The notes under the pieces are model-generated. The model ran no database searches, had not been told where the DNA came from, and was given only the letters and a program-made list of their open reading frames with translations. Positions 1 to 8,225 of a stretch of DNA of 16,383 nucleotides are shown here, in pieces. Numbering within the stretch: position 1 is the first letter of the stretch; the number at the start of each line of letters is the position of its first letter. Source of the stretch: Syntrophales bacterium. GTDB lineage: Bacteria; Desulfobacterota; Syntrophia; Syntrophales; UBA2210. A program made the position numbers and the translations under genes. The stretch is taken from NCBI GenBank assembly GCA_030655735.1, contig JAUSPK010000061.1:1-16383 (forward strand). The letters are read 5' to 3'.

Positions 1-224
1 AGGAACATCTGCTCGTGATTTCCCTTGAGGCATATGACCGTGTATATCTTCTCTTTCAAGTCGAGGACGAAATCCACGACCCCCCTGGAGTTGGGACCCC
101 TGTCTATATAGTCCCCGATAAAGACAAGGGTGTCGTCCCTGCTGTCTATGTTGATCTGAGGAACGAGAGCCTCCAGTTTGGAGAGGCACCCGTGAATGTC
201 TCCTATGGCGAATATCTTCCCCAT
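1..224 (-). CDS. PPP-family metallophosphatase (serine/threonine phosphatase or Ap4A hydrolase-like), partial
   Basis: Only the N-terminal 74 residues are present; the gene continues past the left edge. Read on the minus strand from ATG at 224-222, it shows the three metal-binding signatures of PPP phosphatases in order: GDIHG (residues 8-12), GDYIDRG (38-44) and GNHE (70-73). These bind the dinuclear metal centre that hydrolyses phosphoesters. The family includes protein phosphatases and symmetrical Ap4A hydrolases, and the visible part cannot separate them. The start is preceded by a G-rich Shine-Dalgarno-like GGGGG about 4 nt upstream. It lies 10 bases after the ftsY stop on the same strand, so it is probably cotranscribed with ftsY. 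No close functional link to protein targeting is implied. Confidence 0.9.
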   Translation of the reverse strand, partial: MGKIFAIGDIHGCLSKLEALVPQINIDSRDDTLVFIGDYIDRGPNSRGVVDFVLDLKEKIYTVICLKGNHEQMF

Positions 225-234
225 CGGACCCCCG

Positions 235-1176
235 CTACCCGAACAGTGCGTCCACAAATTCTTCGCTCTTGAATCGCCGCAAGTCGTCCAGCCCTTCACC
301 GACGCCTATGTATCGGATCGGTATTCCCAGCTCCTGCGCTATTCGTATGATGATTCCGCCCTTCGCCGTGCCGTCCAGTTTTGTAAGGGCTATTCCGGTG
401 ATGCCGATTTCCTGATGGAACATCTGTGCCTGCACGACGGCGTTCTGTCCCGTGGTCGCGTCGAGGACGAGGAGGGTCTCATGCGGGGCGCCCGGGAGTT
501 CTCTGCCCATGATACGTTTGATCTTTTTGAGTTCATCCATGAGGCCTGTCTTTGTGTGGAGCCTCCCCGCCGTGTCGATGATCATGACGGCTTTTTTCGC
601 CGTCGCCGCATGGATCGCGTCAAAGACAACCGCGGAGGGGTCCGCCCCCATCTTCTGTTTGATAAGCGGCGCGCCTGTCCTCTCTGCCCATACCTCAAGC
701 TGTTCAATGGCCGCCGCCCTGAAGGTGTCGGCTGCGACCAGGAGCAGGGGAACCCCGTTCCTTTTAAAACGGGATGCCATCTTTCCTATCGTGGTTGTTT
801 TCCCTGTTCCGTTCACCCCGACCACCATGATCGTGTAAGACTCCCCTTTGGGGATCCTCAGCGGCGCTTCGCATGTCCTGAGGATCTTTGTCATATGGTC
901 TTTCATTATCCTCTTGAGCGCATCCGGACTGTCAAGTTCGTTTCTCTTCGCCCGGTATCTCATCTCTTCGATCAGGTCAGAGGTGAAGGCGGGCCCCAGA
1001 TCGGCCCCTATCAGTATCTCCTCAATATCTTCAAAGATATCTCTGGAAATAACCTTTTCCCCCGAGATCATCTCGTCCAGATTCCTGACAAACCCACTTC
1101 TTGTCTTTGACAGGCCTTCTGTAAGCCTTGCAAAAAAATTTTTATCGTCGTCGTTTTTCATCTGTATGATTTTCAC
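235..1176 (-). CDS. ftsY: Signal recognition particle receptor FtsY
   Basis: This is the membrane-associated SRP receptor GTPase, which pairs with Ffh to deliver ribosomes making membrane proteins to the Sec translocon. The 313-residue frame has an N domain (about 10-100) and a full G domain: P-loop GVNGTGKTTT (120-129), DTFRAAA (150-156), DTAGR (201-205), TKLDG (265-269) and the closing GVGE (291-294). It lacks the long acidic A domain of E. coli FtsY, as many bacterial FtsY proteins do. The start taken here is GTG at 1176; an in-frame ATG at 1161 is an alternative, and neither has a strong Shine-Dalgarno. It lies 119 bases downstream of smc, an arrangement also seen in Bacillus (smc-ftsY), and has its own promoter-like sequence in the gap. 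Confidence 0.97.
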   Translation of the reverse strand: MKIIQMKNDDDKNFFARLTEGLSKTRSGFVRNLDEMISGEKVISRDIFEDIEEILIGADLGPAFTSDLIEEMRYRAKRNELDSPDALKRIMKDHMTKILRTCEAPLRIPKGESYTIMVVGVNGTGKTTTIGKMASRFKRNGVPLLLVAADTFRAAAIEQLEVWAERTGAPLIKQKMGADPSAVVFDAIHAATAKKAVMIIDTAGRLHTKTGLMDELKKIKRIMGRELPGAPHETLLVLDATTGQNAVVQAQMFHQEIGITGIALTKLDGTAKGGIIIRIAQELGIPIRYIGVGEGLDDLRRFKSEEFVDALFG

Positions 1177-1223
1177 GCTCGATTTTTCTTGTTACTGGCC
1201 CGGGCGCACCCCGAACCTTTGTT

Positions 1224-1252
1224 AGTATAAACGACTTAACCGGGGATGGCAA
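1224..1252 (-). promoter_or_regulatory. Candidate sigma-70 promoter for ftsY
   Basis: On the minus strand TTGCCA (1252-1247, 5 of 6 matches to the -35 consensus) is separated by exactly 17 bases from TATACT (1229-1224, 5 of 6 to the -10). Transcription would start near 1217, about 40 bases before the ftsY GTG. This would let ftsY and the phosphatase be expressed apart from smc. Assignment is by consensus match only. Confidence 0.55.
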
Positions 1253-1295
1253 GGCGGTGATCTGTGGGGGAGGAAGATCCAAACTCCCGGAGGCG

Positions 1296-4200
1296 TTAAT
1301 TCATGCTCACGGAAACCGTGGTGGAGATTCCACTCTTCTGCATGGTTACGCCGATAAGGTTGTCTGCAGCCTCCATCGTGGCTTTATTGTGGGTTACGAA
1401 TATGACCTGTGAATTTAAGGAGATATCGCTCACCAGTTTCCTGAAGAGAGAAACATTCGCATCGTCGAGGGGCGCATCCGCCTCGTCAAGGATCAGAAAG
1501 GGTGACGGACGGTGCATGAGGATGGCGAATATCAGGGCCACTGCAGCGAGTGCCTTTTCTCCCCCCGACAGGAGGGACAGGTTCTGCCTCCTCTTTCCGG
1601 GAATCTGTATATCTATGTCCACACCCGTCTCCAGCATGTCGGATTCATCGGTCAGGCGGAGGAACCCTTTTCCGCCCGGGAAGAGTCTGGGAAAGACCTC
1701 TTTGAAATGGTTATTCACGGCTTCAAAGGTGTCCGAGAACCGCTTCCTGGATATCTGGTTGATCCTCGTTATGGTCTTCTGGAGGGTATCCAGCGAGGAA
1801 TTCAGGTCTTTTATCTGGGTTGCCAGGAAATCGTGGCGTTCCTTGAGCTCTTCATGCTCGCTCAAGGCCAGGAGATTTACCTCTCCAAACTCATCCAGCC
1901 TCTTTTTGTGTGTTTCAATCTTCTTTCTCACCTCTTCCGCTTCGGAGCTGTCCATTATCTCGAATTCCGGCAAGGAGGCGTCCAGATCGACGTCCAGTTT
2001 TTCACGCGCACCCTCTCTCAGCGTTTCGGCCTGGATGACCGTTTCGCGTGTTTCCATCTCGGACTCACTTAACTGCCTTGAGAGGTCTTCAGACATCTTC
2101 CTTGCGTTCCGGAGCTCCTGCTCTTTCTGCTTGTGAGCGACATTTTCTTCTCCGTGCTCCGCTCTTCTTGTCGTAAGCGCTTCTTCGGCCTCCGTGTGGC
2201 TTGCATAGAGGGCCTTGAGATTTTCCTCCTCTTGGCTTATGTTCTCTATGGCTTCGGCCGTCTTTGCCTCGCAGGCCTTTGTTTCCCCAACCATAGATTC
2301 TATGCGGGCACTTATTTCTGACATGGTACCTTCCAGCCTTGAAATGGTTTCAACTCCCGATTTCCCCTTCTCCTCCGCAGATGTCAGGAGGATCTTCTTT
2401 TCGGTCAGGTTTCTCTCGCTCTCCTCCAGTTCTCTCCTGGCCTCTTTCCACTTTTCCTGCAGGGAGAGAATACGGCTGTCCCCCTCATCCGCCTCGCCCT
2501 TGCGGGAGGTGACATCGCCCTTGACGGCCGCTATTTTTTCCACCGTTAGCGTTTTCTCGGATTTAAGATTCTCACTGTTGAAAGCGAGAACGTTGATACG
2601 CTGTCCGATCCACCTGATTTCACCTTCCAGCCTTTCTATGTCTTTCTCCCGTCCGTTGATTTCCAGTTCCAGACTGTGTGTTTTCGACCGCACCTGGGAG
2701 GCTTCCTCCTCCAGACGAGCTATGGTGTTGCCCAGTGCATCCCTCTTTTCTTTTTCACCTTCAAAAACATCTGTCAGCTCTTCGATCTGCCCTTCCAGTT
2801 CCGAGGTCTCTCTCTTACCCCCCAGCGACGAACCCCTGCTGTTTTCGCTTCCCCCCGTCAGTACACCGTCAGACCTGAGAATGTCTCCTTCAGGCGTAAC
2901 ATAGGTTTCCCCAGGGCTGCCCCCTTCCGACAGGCGGGCAGCGGTAGCCAGATCGGGGACCAGAAGGATGCCTTCCAGGAGGTGATGAATAACCCCTCTG
3001 AATGCCTCATCGGTGGCGCGGACAAGGTCATACAGTCTGAAGACCCCATCAGGACAGTTCTGACGGGCAGGGTGAGGCTTCGTGCCGGTGTTAAGTGGCA
3101 CAAAACTTCCTCTCCCGGAAGCGTTCTTTTTCAGGTAGTCGATAGCCCCCATTCCGTTTCTCTGGCTTTCGACGATGACGTACTGTAGCTTGTCGCCCAG
3201 GGCGGCCTCGACGGCGGCCTCATATTGCTTCGGGACTTCGATATGATCCGCCACCAGCCCGTGAATATTTTCCTTCAGTGCCCCGCTATGCGACGCCTCC
3301 AGTATGCCTCGCGTCCCTTCGTCGCACCACTCATGTCTCTCCTGAAGCTCCATCAGGGACGCAAGCCGCGATCTCTTCGCCCCGATCTCTTCCCTGAGTG
3401 TTTCAATCTGCGCGTCTATGATTCGGAGATTGTTTTTCGCGGATTGAAGTTCTTCCCCCGTGGATATCTCCTTCTTCCTGAGGAGTTCGGCGCTCTCCAT
3501 GTTGGATAACAGGGCGGACTTCACGGCCGCGAGGGCATCCTCCAGGCCGCGCAGTTTCTTGTTGTTTTCATCCAGCTCTCCGTCTTCCCTCTCTGCCGTT
3601 CTTTCCAGATCTTCAAGATTCTTTGCGAGAGACACGAGGAGATTGCCCAACCGGGCGTTTTCGGTTATCGCGTCGATATGTCTGGATTTTTCCCCTTCCA
3701 GCTTCTCGCTCAGTTCCAGCTCCGCGGCCTTCAGGATATCTGCGGCTTCCCGGTCACCGTCGATTGACCCCTTCATGCTCGCAATGATCCCGTCCGCTTC
3801 GGCCATCTGTTTCTTCAGAAGGGCTATCTCCCTCTCCGTTCCCGCCCTGCGCTCCGTGAGAGTTTCTATCTCTGCAAGGTCCCTTTTCTTTTTGTCCTCC
3901 AGCTGCAGTATGGTCTCTTGGGCGAATTTTATTTTCTGCTCCCCTATATTGATCTCGTTCTTGATCCCGTAGTATCGGTCCTGGAGGGTCCCTATCGCGT
4001 CTTCGCCTTCGACGAGCCGGGTTCTGATTTCCTCGATAGCGGACTCCAGGGTCTTCAGCTGTGTCTGGGCCGCCAGCGTTTTTTCGTTCAGAGGAATGCG
4101 CAGCCTCTCAAAATCCTTTATTTTCGAGGCCAGCTCCGAGTAGGTCTGGAGCGATAGGGCCAATTGATATCCCTTTATATCCTTTTTCAGCGCCCGGTAT

Positions 4201-4850
4201 TGTTCAGCCTTTTTTGCCTGTCGTGACGTGGCATTCAGCTGGGAGCGTACCTCTCTCAGGATGTCCGCAAGGCGAACGATGTTTTGCTTTGTTGCCTCCA
4301 TCTTCCGGGAAGCTGATTCCCTCCGCGTTTTGTATTTCATGATCCCCGCCGCTTCCTCGATGAACTGTCGCCTCTCCTCCGGTTTCGCTTCAACGAGATT
4401 CGCTATCCTCTCCTGCTCTACTATCGAATAGGTTCGTGCGCCGACGCCTATGTCCATGAAAAATTCTTTCACATCGAGGAGGCGACAGGGGACCTTGTTT
4501 ATGTAATACTCACTTTCACCTTCGCGAAATAATTTTCGTGAGACGGTAATCTCCCGATAGCTGGCGTATTTTTCCGGCATTTGATGGCCATTGCTCTCCA
4601 GGGTCATGGAAACCTCCGCCATGCCGACCGCGGATGCGTCGTCGCTTCCGTTGAAGATGACATCCTCCATCTTTTTTCCGCGGAGCATTGTGATACGCTG
4701 TTCACCCATGACCCACCGTATGGCGTCCACGATATTGCTTTTCCCGCAACCGTTCGGACCTACAATGGCGTTAATGTCGCGCGAGAGGTCGATGGGGGTT
4801 TTGTCCCTGAAGGATTTGAATCCTAGTATTTCCAGTTTTTTTAGTTTCAT
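1296..4850 (-). CDS. smc: Chromosome segregation ATPase SMC
   Basis: SMC is the core ATPase of the bacterial condensin, which with ScpA and ScpB compacts and segregates the chromosome. The 1184-residue protein has the full architecture: N-terminal Walker A GPNGCGKSN (31-39), a long coiled coil, a globular hinge around residues 500-670 (Gly-rich, with GLVADHIEVP), a second coiled coil, and the C-terminal ABC signature LSGGEKALAAVAL (from 1094) with Walker B FLILDEADAPLDDAN. Length is normal for bacterial SMC. The frame is open up to a TTG at 4880, but ATG at 4850 is preferred because it begins the conserved MKLKKLEILGFKSF and has AGGA 9 bases upstream. scpA and scpB are not in the window. It heads the smc-ftsY-phosphatase cluster. 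Confidence 0.97.
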   Translation of the reverse strand: MKLKKLEILGFKSFRDKTPIDLSRDINAIVGPNGCGKSNIVDAIRWVMGEQRITMLRGKKMEDVIFNGSDDASAVGMAEVSMTLESNGHQMPEKYASYREITVSRKLFREGESEYYINKVPCRLLDVKEFFMDIGVGARTYSIVEQERIANLVEAKPEERRQFIEEAAGIMKYKTRRESASRKMEATKQNIVRLADILREVRSQLNATSRQAKKAEQYRALKKDIKGYQLALSLQTYSELASKIKDFERLRIPLNEKTLAAQTQLKTLESAIEEIRTRLVEGEDAIGTLQDRYYGIKNEINIGEQKIKFAQETILQLEDKKKRDLAEIETLTERRAGTEREIALLKKQMAEADGIIASMKGSIDGDREAADILKAAELELSEKLEGEKSRHIDAITENARLGNLLVSLAKNLEDLERTAEREDGELDENNKKLRGLEDALAAVKSALLSNMESAELLRKKEISTGEELQSAKNNLRIIDAQIETLREEIGAKRSRLASLMELQERHEWCDEGTRGILEASHSGALKENIHGLVADHIEVPKQYEAAVEAALGDKLQYVIVESQRNGMGAIDYLKKNASGRGSFVPLNTGTKPHPARQNCPDGVFRLYDLVRATDEAFRGVIHHLLEGILLVPDLATAARLSEGGSPGETYVTPEGDILRSDGVLTGGSENSRGSSLGGKRETSELEGQIEELTDVFEGEKEKRDALGNTIARLEEEASQVRSKTHSLELEINGREKDIERLEGEIRWIGQRINVLAFNSENLKSEKTLTVEKIAAVKGDVTSRKGEADEGDSRILSLQEKWKEARRELEESERNLTEKKILLTSAEEKGKSGVETISRLEGTMSEISARIESMVGETKACEAKTAEAIENISQEEENLKALYASHTEAEEALTTRRAEHGEENVAHKQKEQELRNARKMSEDLSRQLSESEMETRETVIQAETLREGAREKLDVDLDASLPEFEIMDSSEAEEVRKKIETHKKRLDEFGEVNLLALSEHEELKERHDFLATQIKDLNSSLDTLQKTITRINQISRKRFSDTFEAVNNHFKEVFPRLFPGGKGFLRLTDESDMLETGVDIDIQIPGKRRQNLSLLSGGEKALAAVALIFAILMHRPSPFLILDEADAPLDDANVSLFRKLVSDISLNSQVIFVTHNKATMEAADNLIGVTMQKSGISTTVSVSMN

Positions 4851-4932
4851 CTGACAAAATCCTATGTCGGGTACCGGCAAAATCGCTCTGAAGAGGGAGT
4901 GAACTTTCGAAGCTTCTCTGCCCGTGCCGCCG

Positions 4933-4948
4933 GGGAATCTACTCCCCT
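4933..4948 (-). other. Small hairpin in the smc leader
   Basis: GGGGA and TCCCC form a 5-bp stem with a 6-base loop in the predicted smc leader. It is followed by no T-run, so it is not an intrinsic terminator. It may have no function. Confidence 0.2.
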
Positions 4949-4966
4949 TATATATCTATGCAAGAA

Positions 4967-4995
4967 AATTTATCAGAGTCATATGCCTTTGTAAA
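4967..4995 (-). promoter_or_regulatory. Candidate sigma-70 promoter for smc
   Basis: On the minus strand TTTACA (4995-4990, 5 of 6 matches) and TAAATT (4972-4967, 4 of 6) are 17 bases apart. Transcription would start near 4960, giving a leader of about 110 bases before the smc ATG. The gap between smc (4850) and the acyl-CoA synthetase (5198) is AT-rich and holds this promoter, a divergent one and repeated operator-like motifs; no gene was seen in it. Confidence 0.4.
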
Positions 4996-5002
4996 GAAAA
5001 AA

Positions 5003-5046
5003 CACTATGTGGTGTGTCGTCGAAAATTAGGGCACAATATGTTGTG
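5003..5046. promoter_or_regulatory. Two operator-like motifs with shared half-sites
   Basis: CACTATGTGGTG (5003-5014) and CACAATATGTTGTG (5033-5046) share the pattern CAC, then TATGT, then GTG. The second is an inverted repeat, CACAA and TTGTG around TATG. Their centres are about 31 bases apart, roughly three helical turns. They lie upstream of the acyl-CoA synthetase promoter and of the divergent smc promoter. A dimeric repressor or activator could bind here, but no regulator gene is in the window. Confidence 0.3.
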
Positions 5047-5102
5047 TTTTGGTGCATCTAGGGTATTGAAGGGGAAGATTGCTTTTGGCAAAGTTATTTT
5101 TC

Positions 5103-5130
5103 TTGACACTAGTAAAAAAAGCAATATACA
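5103..5130 (+). promoter_or_regulatory. Candidate sigma-70 promoter for the acyl-CoA synthetase
   Basis: A perfect TTGACA (5103-5108) is followed after 16 bases by TATACA (5125-5130, 4 of 6 matches). Transcription would start near 5137, leaving a leader of about 60 bases that ends in the AGAGGA ribosome binding site (5188-5193) just ahead of the ATG at 5198. Confidence 0.5.
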
Positions 5131-5197
5131 AGTAGGCGTGGGTCCAGGGGGGAGCACCTTTCGTTAACATACTAGATTTATTAAGCAAGAGGACGGT

Positions 5198-6838
5198 ATG
5201 TCTGGTTTCAAAAAAATTACCATGGGCGGGCTTTTGAGGGAGACGACATCGAGATTTCCTGAGAATGACGCGCTTGTGTGTCCCGAATTCGGCGTCAGGG
5301 AGTCATACGCTGAATTCCTGATCTCCTGTACGAGGGTGGCCAGGGGTTTCCTGGCGATCGGCGTAAAAAAGGGAGATCATGTGTCCGTCTGGGCCACCAA
5401 TGTTCCACAGTGGATTCACCTGCAATTCGGCCTGGGGATGATAGGGGCCGTTCTGGTAACGGTCAACACCAACTACAAGTCGCACGAGCTTGAGTACATA
5501 CTGAACCAGTCCGATTCAACAACGCTGGTTCATATCGAGGGATACAGGGATACAAGCTTTTCAAGGATAGTGGAGGAGGTTATACCGGAGGCGGAAGGCG
5601 CCGGTGTAGGCAACATACGGTCGGTCAGCCTTCCCTCCCTGAGAAATGTTATATACATAAGAAATGGGAAAAAGAACGATAGGACCTTTTGCTTTGAGGA
5701 TGTTGTTCGGTTGGGTGGGGCGGTATCGGATGAAGAACTGAGGGACCGTGAGCTGTCTATTGACACCGACGACGTGGTGAATATGCAGTATACCTCCGGA
5801 ACAACCGGATTCCCCAAGGGCGTTATGCTCACGCATCGCAATGTTATCAACAATGCGGGGATGGTGGGGGATGTGATGGGGATGACGGAGGATGACCGGC
5901 TCCTGATTCAGGTTCCCCTCTTTCACTGCTTCGGTTGTGTCATGAGCTCGCTCAATTGCGTGTACCATGGCTCGACGATGGTCGTGTTGGAGAGTTTTGA
6001 TCCCCTCAAGGCGCTGGAGTTTATAGAAAAGGAGAAATGCACGGCTATCAACGGGGTCCCCACGATGTTTATAGCCATTATGAGCCATTCGGAGTTCAAG
6101 AAATTTGATCTGTCTTCGCTGAGGACCGGCATTATGGCGGGGGCGCCCTGCCCGGAGGAGGCGATGAAAAACGTTATGGCCGGGATGCACTGCCCTGAAA
6201 TCACTATCGCGTACGGCCAGACCGAATCTTCTCCCGTCATGACCATGACACGGAGGGATGATCCGGTGGATCTCCGGGTATCGACGGTGGGGAGGCTCCT
6301 TGACGGCATTGAGGGCACGGTCGTTGATCCTGAGACAGGGGAGGTCCTTCCCCCGGATACACAGGGAGAGATTGTTACGAAAAGCCCCTGCGTGATGAAG
6401 GGGTATTACAAGATGCCCGAGGCGACCGAGGCCGCCATTGATAAAGAGGGATGGCTGCACACGGGTGACCTGGGAACGGTGGACAAGAGCGGCTATTTCT
6501 GGATTACCGGACGGATAAAAGACATGATAATCAGGGGGGGAGAAAATATATACCCCCGGGAGATAGAGGAATTTCTCCATAAGCACCCCAAGGTGAAGGA
6601 TGTGTACGTGGTCGGGATTCCCGACGAGAAGTACGGCGAACAGATTCTAGCATCCGTAGAACTGGAAGATGGTGAAGAGGCGGCCGAGGGCGAATTCGAG
6701 AAATTCTGCACCGGCAAAATCGCCCGGCACAAGATACCGAAATACTGGGAATTCAACGCTCCTATCCCTCTGACGGCGAGCGGAAAGGTCCAGAAGTTTA
6801 AACTGGCTGAACAGTTTTTAGAGAGGAAAGGAAAGTAG
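5198..6838 (+). CDS. AMP-forming acyl-CoA synthetase (fatty-acid or related carboxylate CoA ligase)
   Basis: This ANL-superfamily enzyme activates a carboxylic acid with ATP to an acyl-adenylate and transfers it to CoA. All core motifs are present in the 546-residue protein: YTSGTTGFPKG (198-208, phosphate loop), YGQTE (339-343), GWLHTGD (418-424), the hinge region GRIKDMIIRGGENIYP (438-453) and the catalytic lysine K530 in TASGKVQK. Length and motif wording fit medium- or long-chain fatty acyl-CoA ligases rather than acetyl-CoA synthetase, but the true substrate cannot be read from sequence. It starts at ATG 5198 with AGAGGA 4 bases upstream. It is a single-gene unit transcribed away from smc. 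In an anaerobe it could feed fatty or aromatic acids into beta-oxidation. Confidence 0.93.
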   Translation: MSGFKKITMGGLLRETTSRFPENDALVCPEFGVRESYAEFLISCTRVARGFLAIGVKKGDHVSVWATNVPQWIHLQFGLGMIGAVLVTVNTNYKSHELEYILNQSDSTTLVHIEGYRDTSFSRIVEEVIPEAEGAGVGNIRSVSLPSLRNVIYIRNGKKNDRTFCFEDVVRLGGAVSDEELRDRELSIDTDDVVNMQYTSGTTGFPKGVMLTHRNVINNAGMVGDVMGMTEDDRLLIQVPLFHCFGCVMSSLNCVYHGSTMVVLESFDPLKALEFIEKEKCTAINGVPTMFIAIMSHSEFKKFDLSSLRTGIMAGAPCPEEAMKNVMAGMHCPEITIAYGQTESSPVMTMTRRDDPVDLRVSTVGRLLDGIEGTVVDPETGEVLPPDTQGEIVTKSPCVMKGYYKMPEATEAAIDKEGWLHTGDLGTVDKSGYFWITGRIKDMIIRGGENIYPREIEEFLHKHPKVKDVYVVGIPDEKYGEQILASVELEDGEEAAEGEFEKFCTGKIARHKIPKYWEFNAPIPLTASGKVQKFKLAEQFLERKGK

Positions 6839-6842
6839 AAGC

Positions 6843-6871
6843 AGGTGCCCTAGCTCAACAATTCGGCACCT
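6843..6871 (+). terminator. Weak terminator-like hairpin after the acyl-CoA synthetase
   Basis: AGGTGCC (6843-6849) and GGCACCT (6865-6871) form a perfect 7-bp stem with a 15-base loop, starting 4 bases after the acyl-CoA synthetase stop. Only a short TTCTT follows, so intrinsic termination would be weak. A second small hairpin (GGGGT and ACCCC, 6926-6940) lies in the same gap. No gene was supported between 6839 and 7061. Confidence 0.4.
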
Positions 6872-7029
6872 TCTTGATGTATATCAAAAGGTTTTCCTTT
6901 TATTTGATTTACTATTCCTGTGGCGGGGGTTATATACCCCAATTCGCATTTTCTTCCTTGCGGCAAAGACCAGCGTCCCTCGACTTCTAAGAACATACGA
7001 GGACCCGTGTTCTCTTCTCTTGTTTTACA

Positions 7030-7038
7030 TGTTATACT
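7030..7038 (+). promoter_or_regulatory. Extended -10 promoter for the diguanylate cyclase
   Basis: TGtTATACT is an extended -10 element with a 5-of-6 TATAAT match; the -35 region (TTCTCT at 7010-7015) is poor, as is common for extended -10 promoters. Transcription from about 7045 would exclude the upstream in-frame TTG (7020) and ATG (7029) as starts and supports the TTG at 7062. Confidence 0.5.
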
Positions 7039-7061
7039 GCTACTCAAGAGCGAGGTGCAGA

Positions 7062-8150
7062 TTGGAAAACCCATCAGAATCTGAATATGAAGTATCAAAC
7101 GAAGAACTTATGGAAGCGCAAAAGCCCGGTACTGCGACCAATAAAAGGTACTGGTTGATCCTGGTGCGCTCGATGTGGGTTGCCCTGGGCGTTCACGTGA
7201 TGTTCATCGCGCTCTTCTATTCGATAGGCGCTACGTTCCTTGCCGTGGTCAATATAGGCAGCGTCTGTATCTATGCCTTGTGTGTCGGCCTCTTGCGCCA
7301 GCAGCGCAACAGACTGGTCATCTTTCTTGCCTGGGTGGAGGTGATCGGACACGCCGCGCTTGCCGTGAGATCGCTGGGATGGGACAGCGGATTCCACTAC
7401 TATCTGCTGATTTTCATTCCCCTCATCTTTGTCAGTCCCACCCGCAAGCCGAGCAGCAAGGTTGGCCTGGCAATGTTGTTATGTTTCCTCTATGCGGGGA
7501 TGGATGCTGTCATGCGGGTTGTGCCGCCCCTCAGCGCTGTCAATCCTTTGGCTCTTGTGATCCTGAGATATGCAAATATCACGGCGTGTTTTGCTTGTCT
7601 CGGGTACCTTGCCTTTTTCTACAGTAAGATCGTCGGTGAGGCCGAACGCCGGCTCCGGATAATGGCAACGACGGATTCCCTGACAGGGTTGTACAACCGT
7701 CGACACATCATCGGTATCGCGGAATACGAGAAGATGCGTCGCAAACGCTCTCAGCATCCCCTTTCATTCATCATTGCGGATATCGATGATTTCAAGTCTG
7801 TCAATGATCGATACGGACATGAAATCGGGGATCAAACCCTCACCATGGTGAGCCGACAGGTGCGGGGTGTTTTGCGGGAGCAGGACAGCCTTGCCCGATG
7901 GGGAGGCGAAGAGTTCCTGATGATCCTTCCCGATACGGGTCTGGAGCTTGCTGCGACCGTTGCCGAACGTATCAGGGAAACCATTGCCGCGACATCCAGC
8001 CGACAGGGAGAAGATGAGCTTACCATAACAATAACACTCGGAGTGAGCGAATGCCGCGAGAATGAGAATATTGACGCATGTATAGCGAGGGCCGATCAGG
8101 CATTATACCGGGGTAAAAAGGCAGGTAAGGATTGTGTCGAGAGGGCATGA
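7062..8150 (+). CDS. Membrane-bound diguanylate cyclase (GGDEF domain)
   Basis: The protein should make cyclic di-GMP from two GTP. The N-terminal half (about 30-190) holds roughly five to six hydrophobic segments, an unclassified membrane sensor region. The GGDEF domain follows: TDSLTGLYNRR (204-214), DIDDFKSVND (240-249), and the active-site GGEEF (281-285), a catalytically competent variant. An inhibitory I-site RxxD (REQD, 272-275) sits in the normal place, so product feedback is likely. The start chosen is TTG at 7062, with GAGG six bases upstream, giving 362 residues. The frame is open further upstream (TTG 7020, ATG 7029), but those codons overlap the predicted promoter. ATG at 7110 has only a weak ribosome binding site. 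No EAL or HD-GYP partner is nearby. Confidence 0.92.
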   Translation: MENPSESEYEVSNEELMEAQKPGTATNKRYWLILVRSMWVALGVHVMFIALFYSIGATFLAVVNIGSVCIYALCVGLLRQQRNRLVIFLAWVEVIGHAALAVRSLGWDSGFHYYLLIFIPLIFVSPTRKPSSKVGLAMLLCFLYAGMDAVMRVVPPLSAVNPLALVILRYANITACFACLGYLAFFYSKIVGEAERRLRIMATTDSLTGLYNRRHIIGIAEYEKMRRKRSQHPLSFIIADIDDFKSVNDRYGHEIGDQTLTMVSRQVRGVLREQDSLARWGGEEFLMILPDTGLELAATVAERIRETIAATSSRQGEDELTITITLGVSECRENENIDACIARADQALYRGKKAGKDCVERA

Positions 8151-8190
8151 CGCCGGCAAACGACCGGCCAGCTGCCGTACAATGAGGCGA

Positions 8191-8225
8191 TTAAAAAAGG
8201 TGGGGGATATCCCCACCTTTTTTAA
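8191..8225. terminator. Bidirectional intrinsic terminator
   Basis: A perfect 15-bp stem (8191-8205 with 8211-8225) encloses a 5-base loop. The stem has a GGTGGGG/CCCCACC core flanked by six A on one side and six T on the other, so it gives a terminator on either strand. It ends the diguanylate cyclase transcript on the plus strand. On the minus strand it overlaps the TAA stop (8224-8222) of the CoA-binding protein, so that gene's last codon lies inside the terminator. A smaller GCCGG/CCGGC hairpin (8152-8168) precedes it. Confidence 0.93.

Noticed and set aside
196..1110. Long plus-strand open frame opposite ftsY
   Set aside because: It is antisense to a clear FtsY with all GTPase motifs; its translation is Arg/Pro/Cys-rich with no recognisable domain, as expected for a shadow frame.
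4958..5167. 69-codon plus-strand frame in the smc/acyl-CoA synthetase gap
   Set aside because: It lacks a convincing ribosome binding site, overlaps the predicted promoters and operator-like motifs, and has no recognisable family.
5561..6586. 341-codon minus-strand frame opposite the acyl-CoA synthetase
   Set aside because: The plus strand carries every adenylate-enzyme motif; the antisense frame is His/Arg-rich with no family pattern.
6872..7061. Cyclic di-GMP riboswitch ahead of the GGDEF gene
   Set aside because: The conserved GEMM core segments and paired stems were not found, and the predicted leader is only about 17 bases.
6850..7098. 82-codon minus-strand frame between the acyl-CoA synthetase and the diguanylate cyclase
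   Set aside because: It begins inside the cyclase gene, overlaps its promoter, and shows no family motif.
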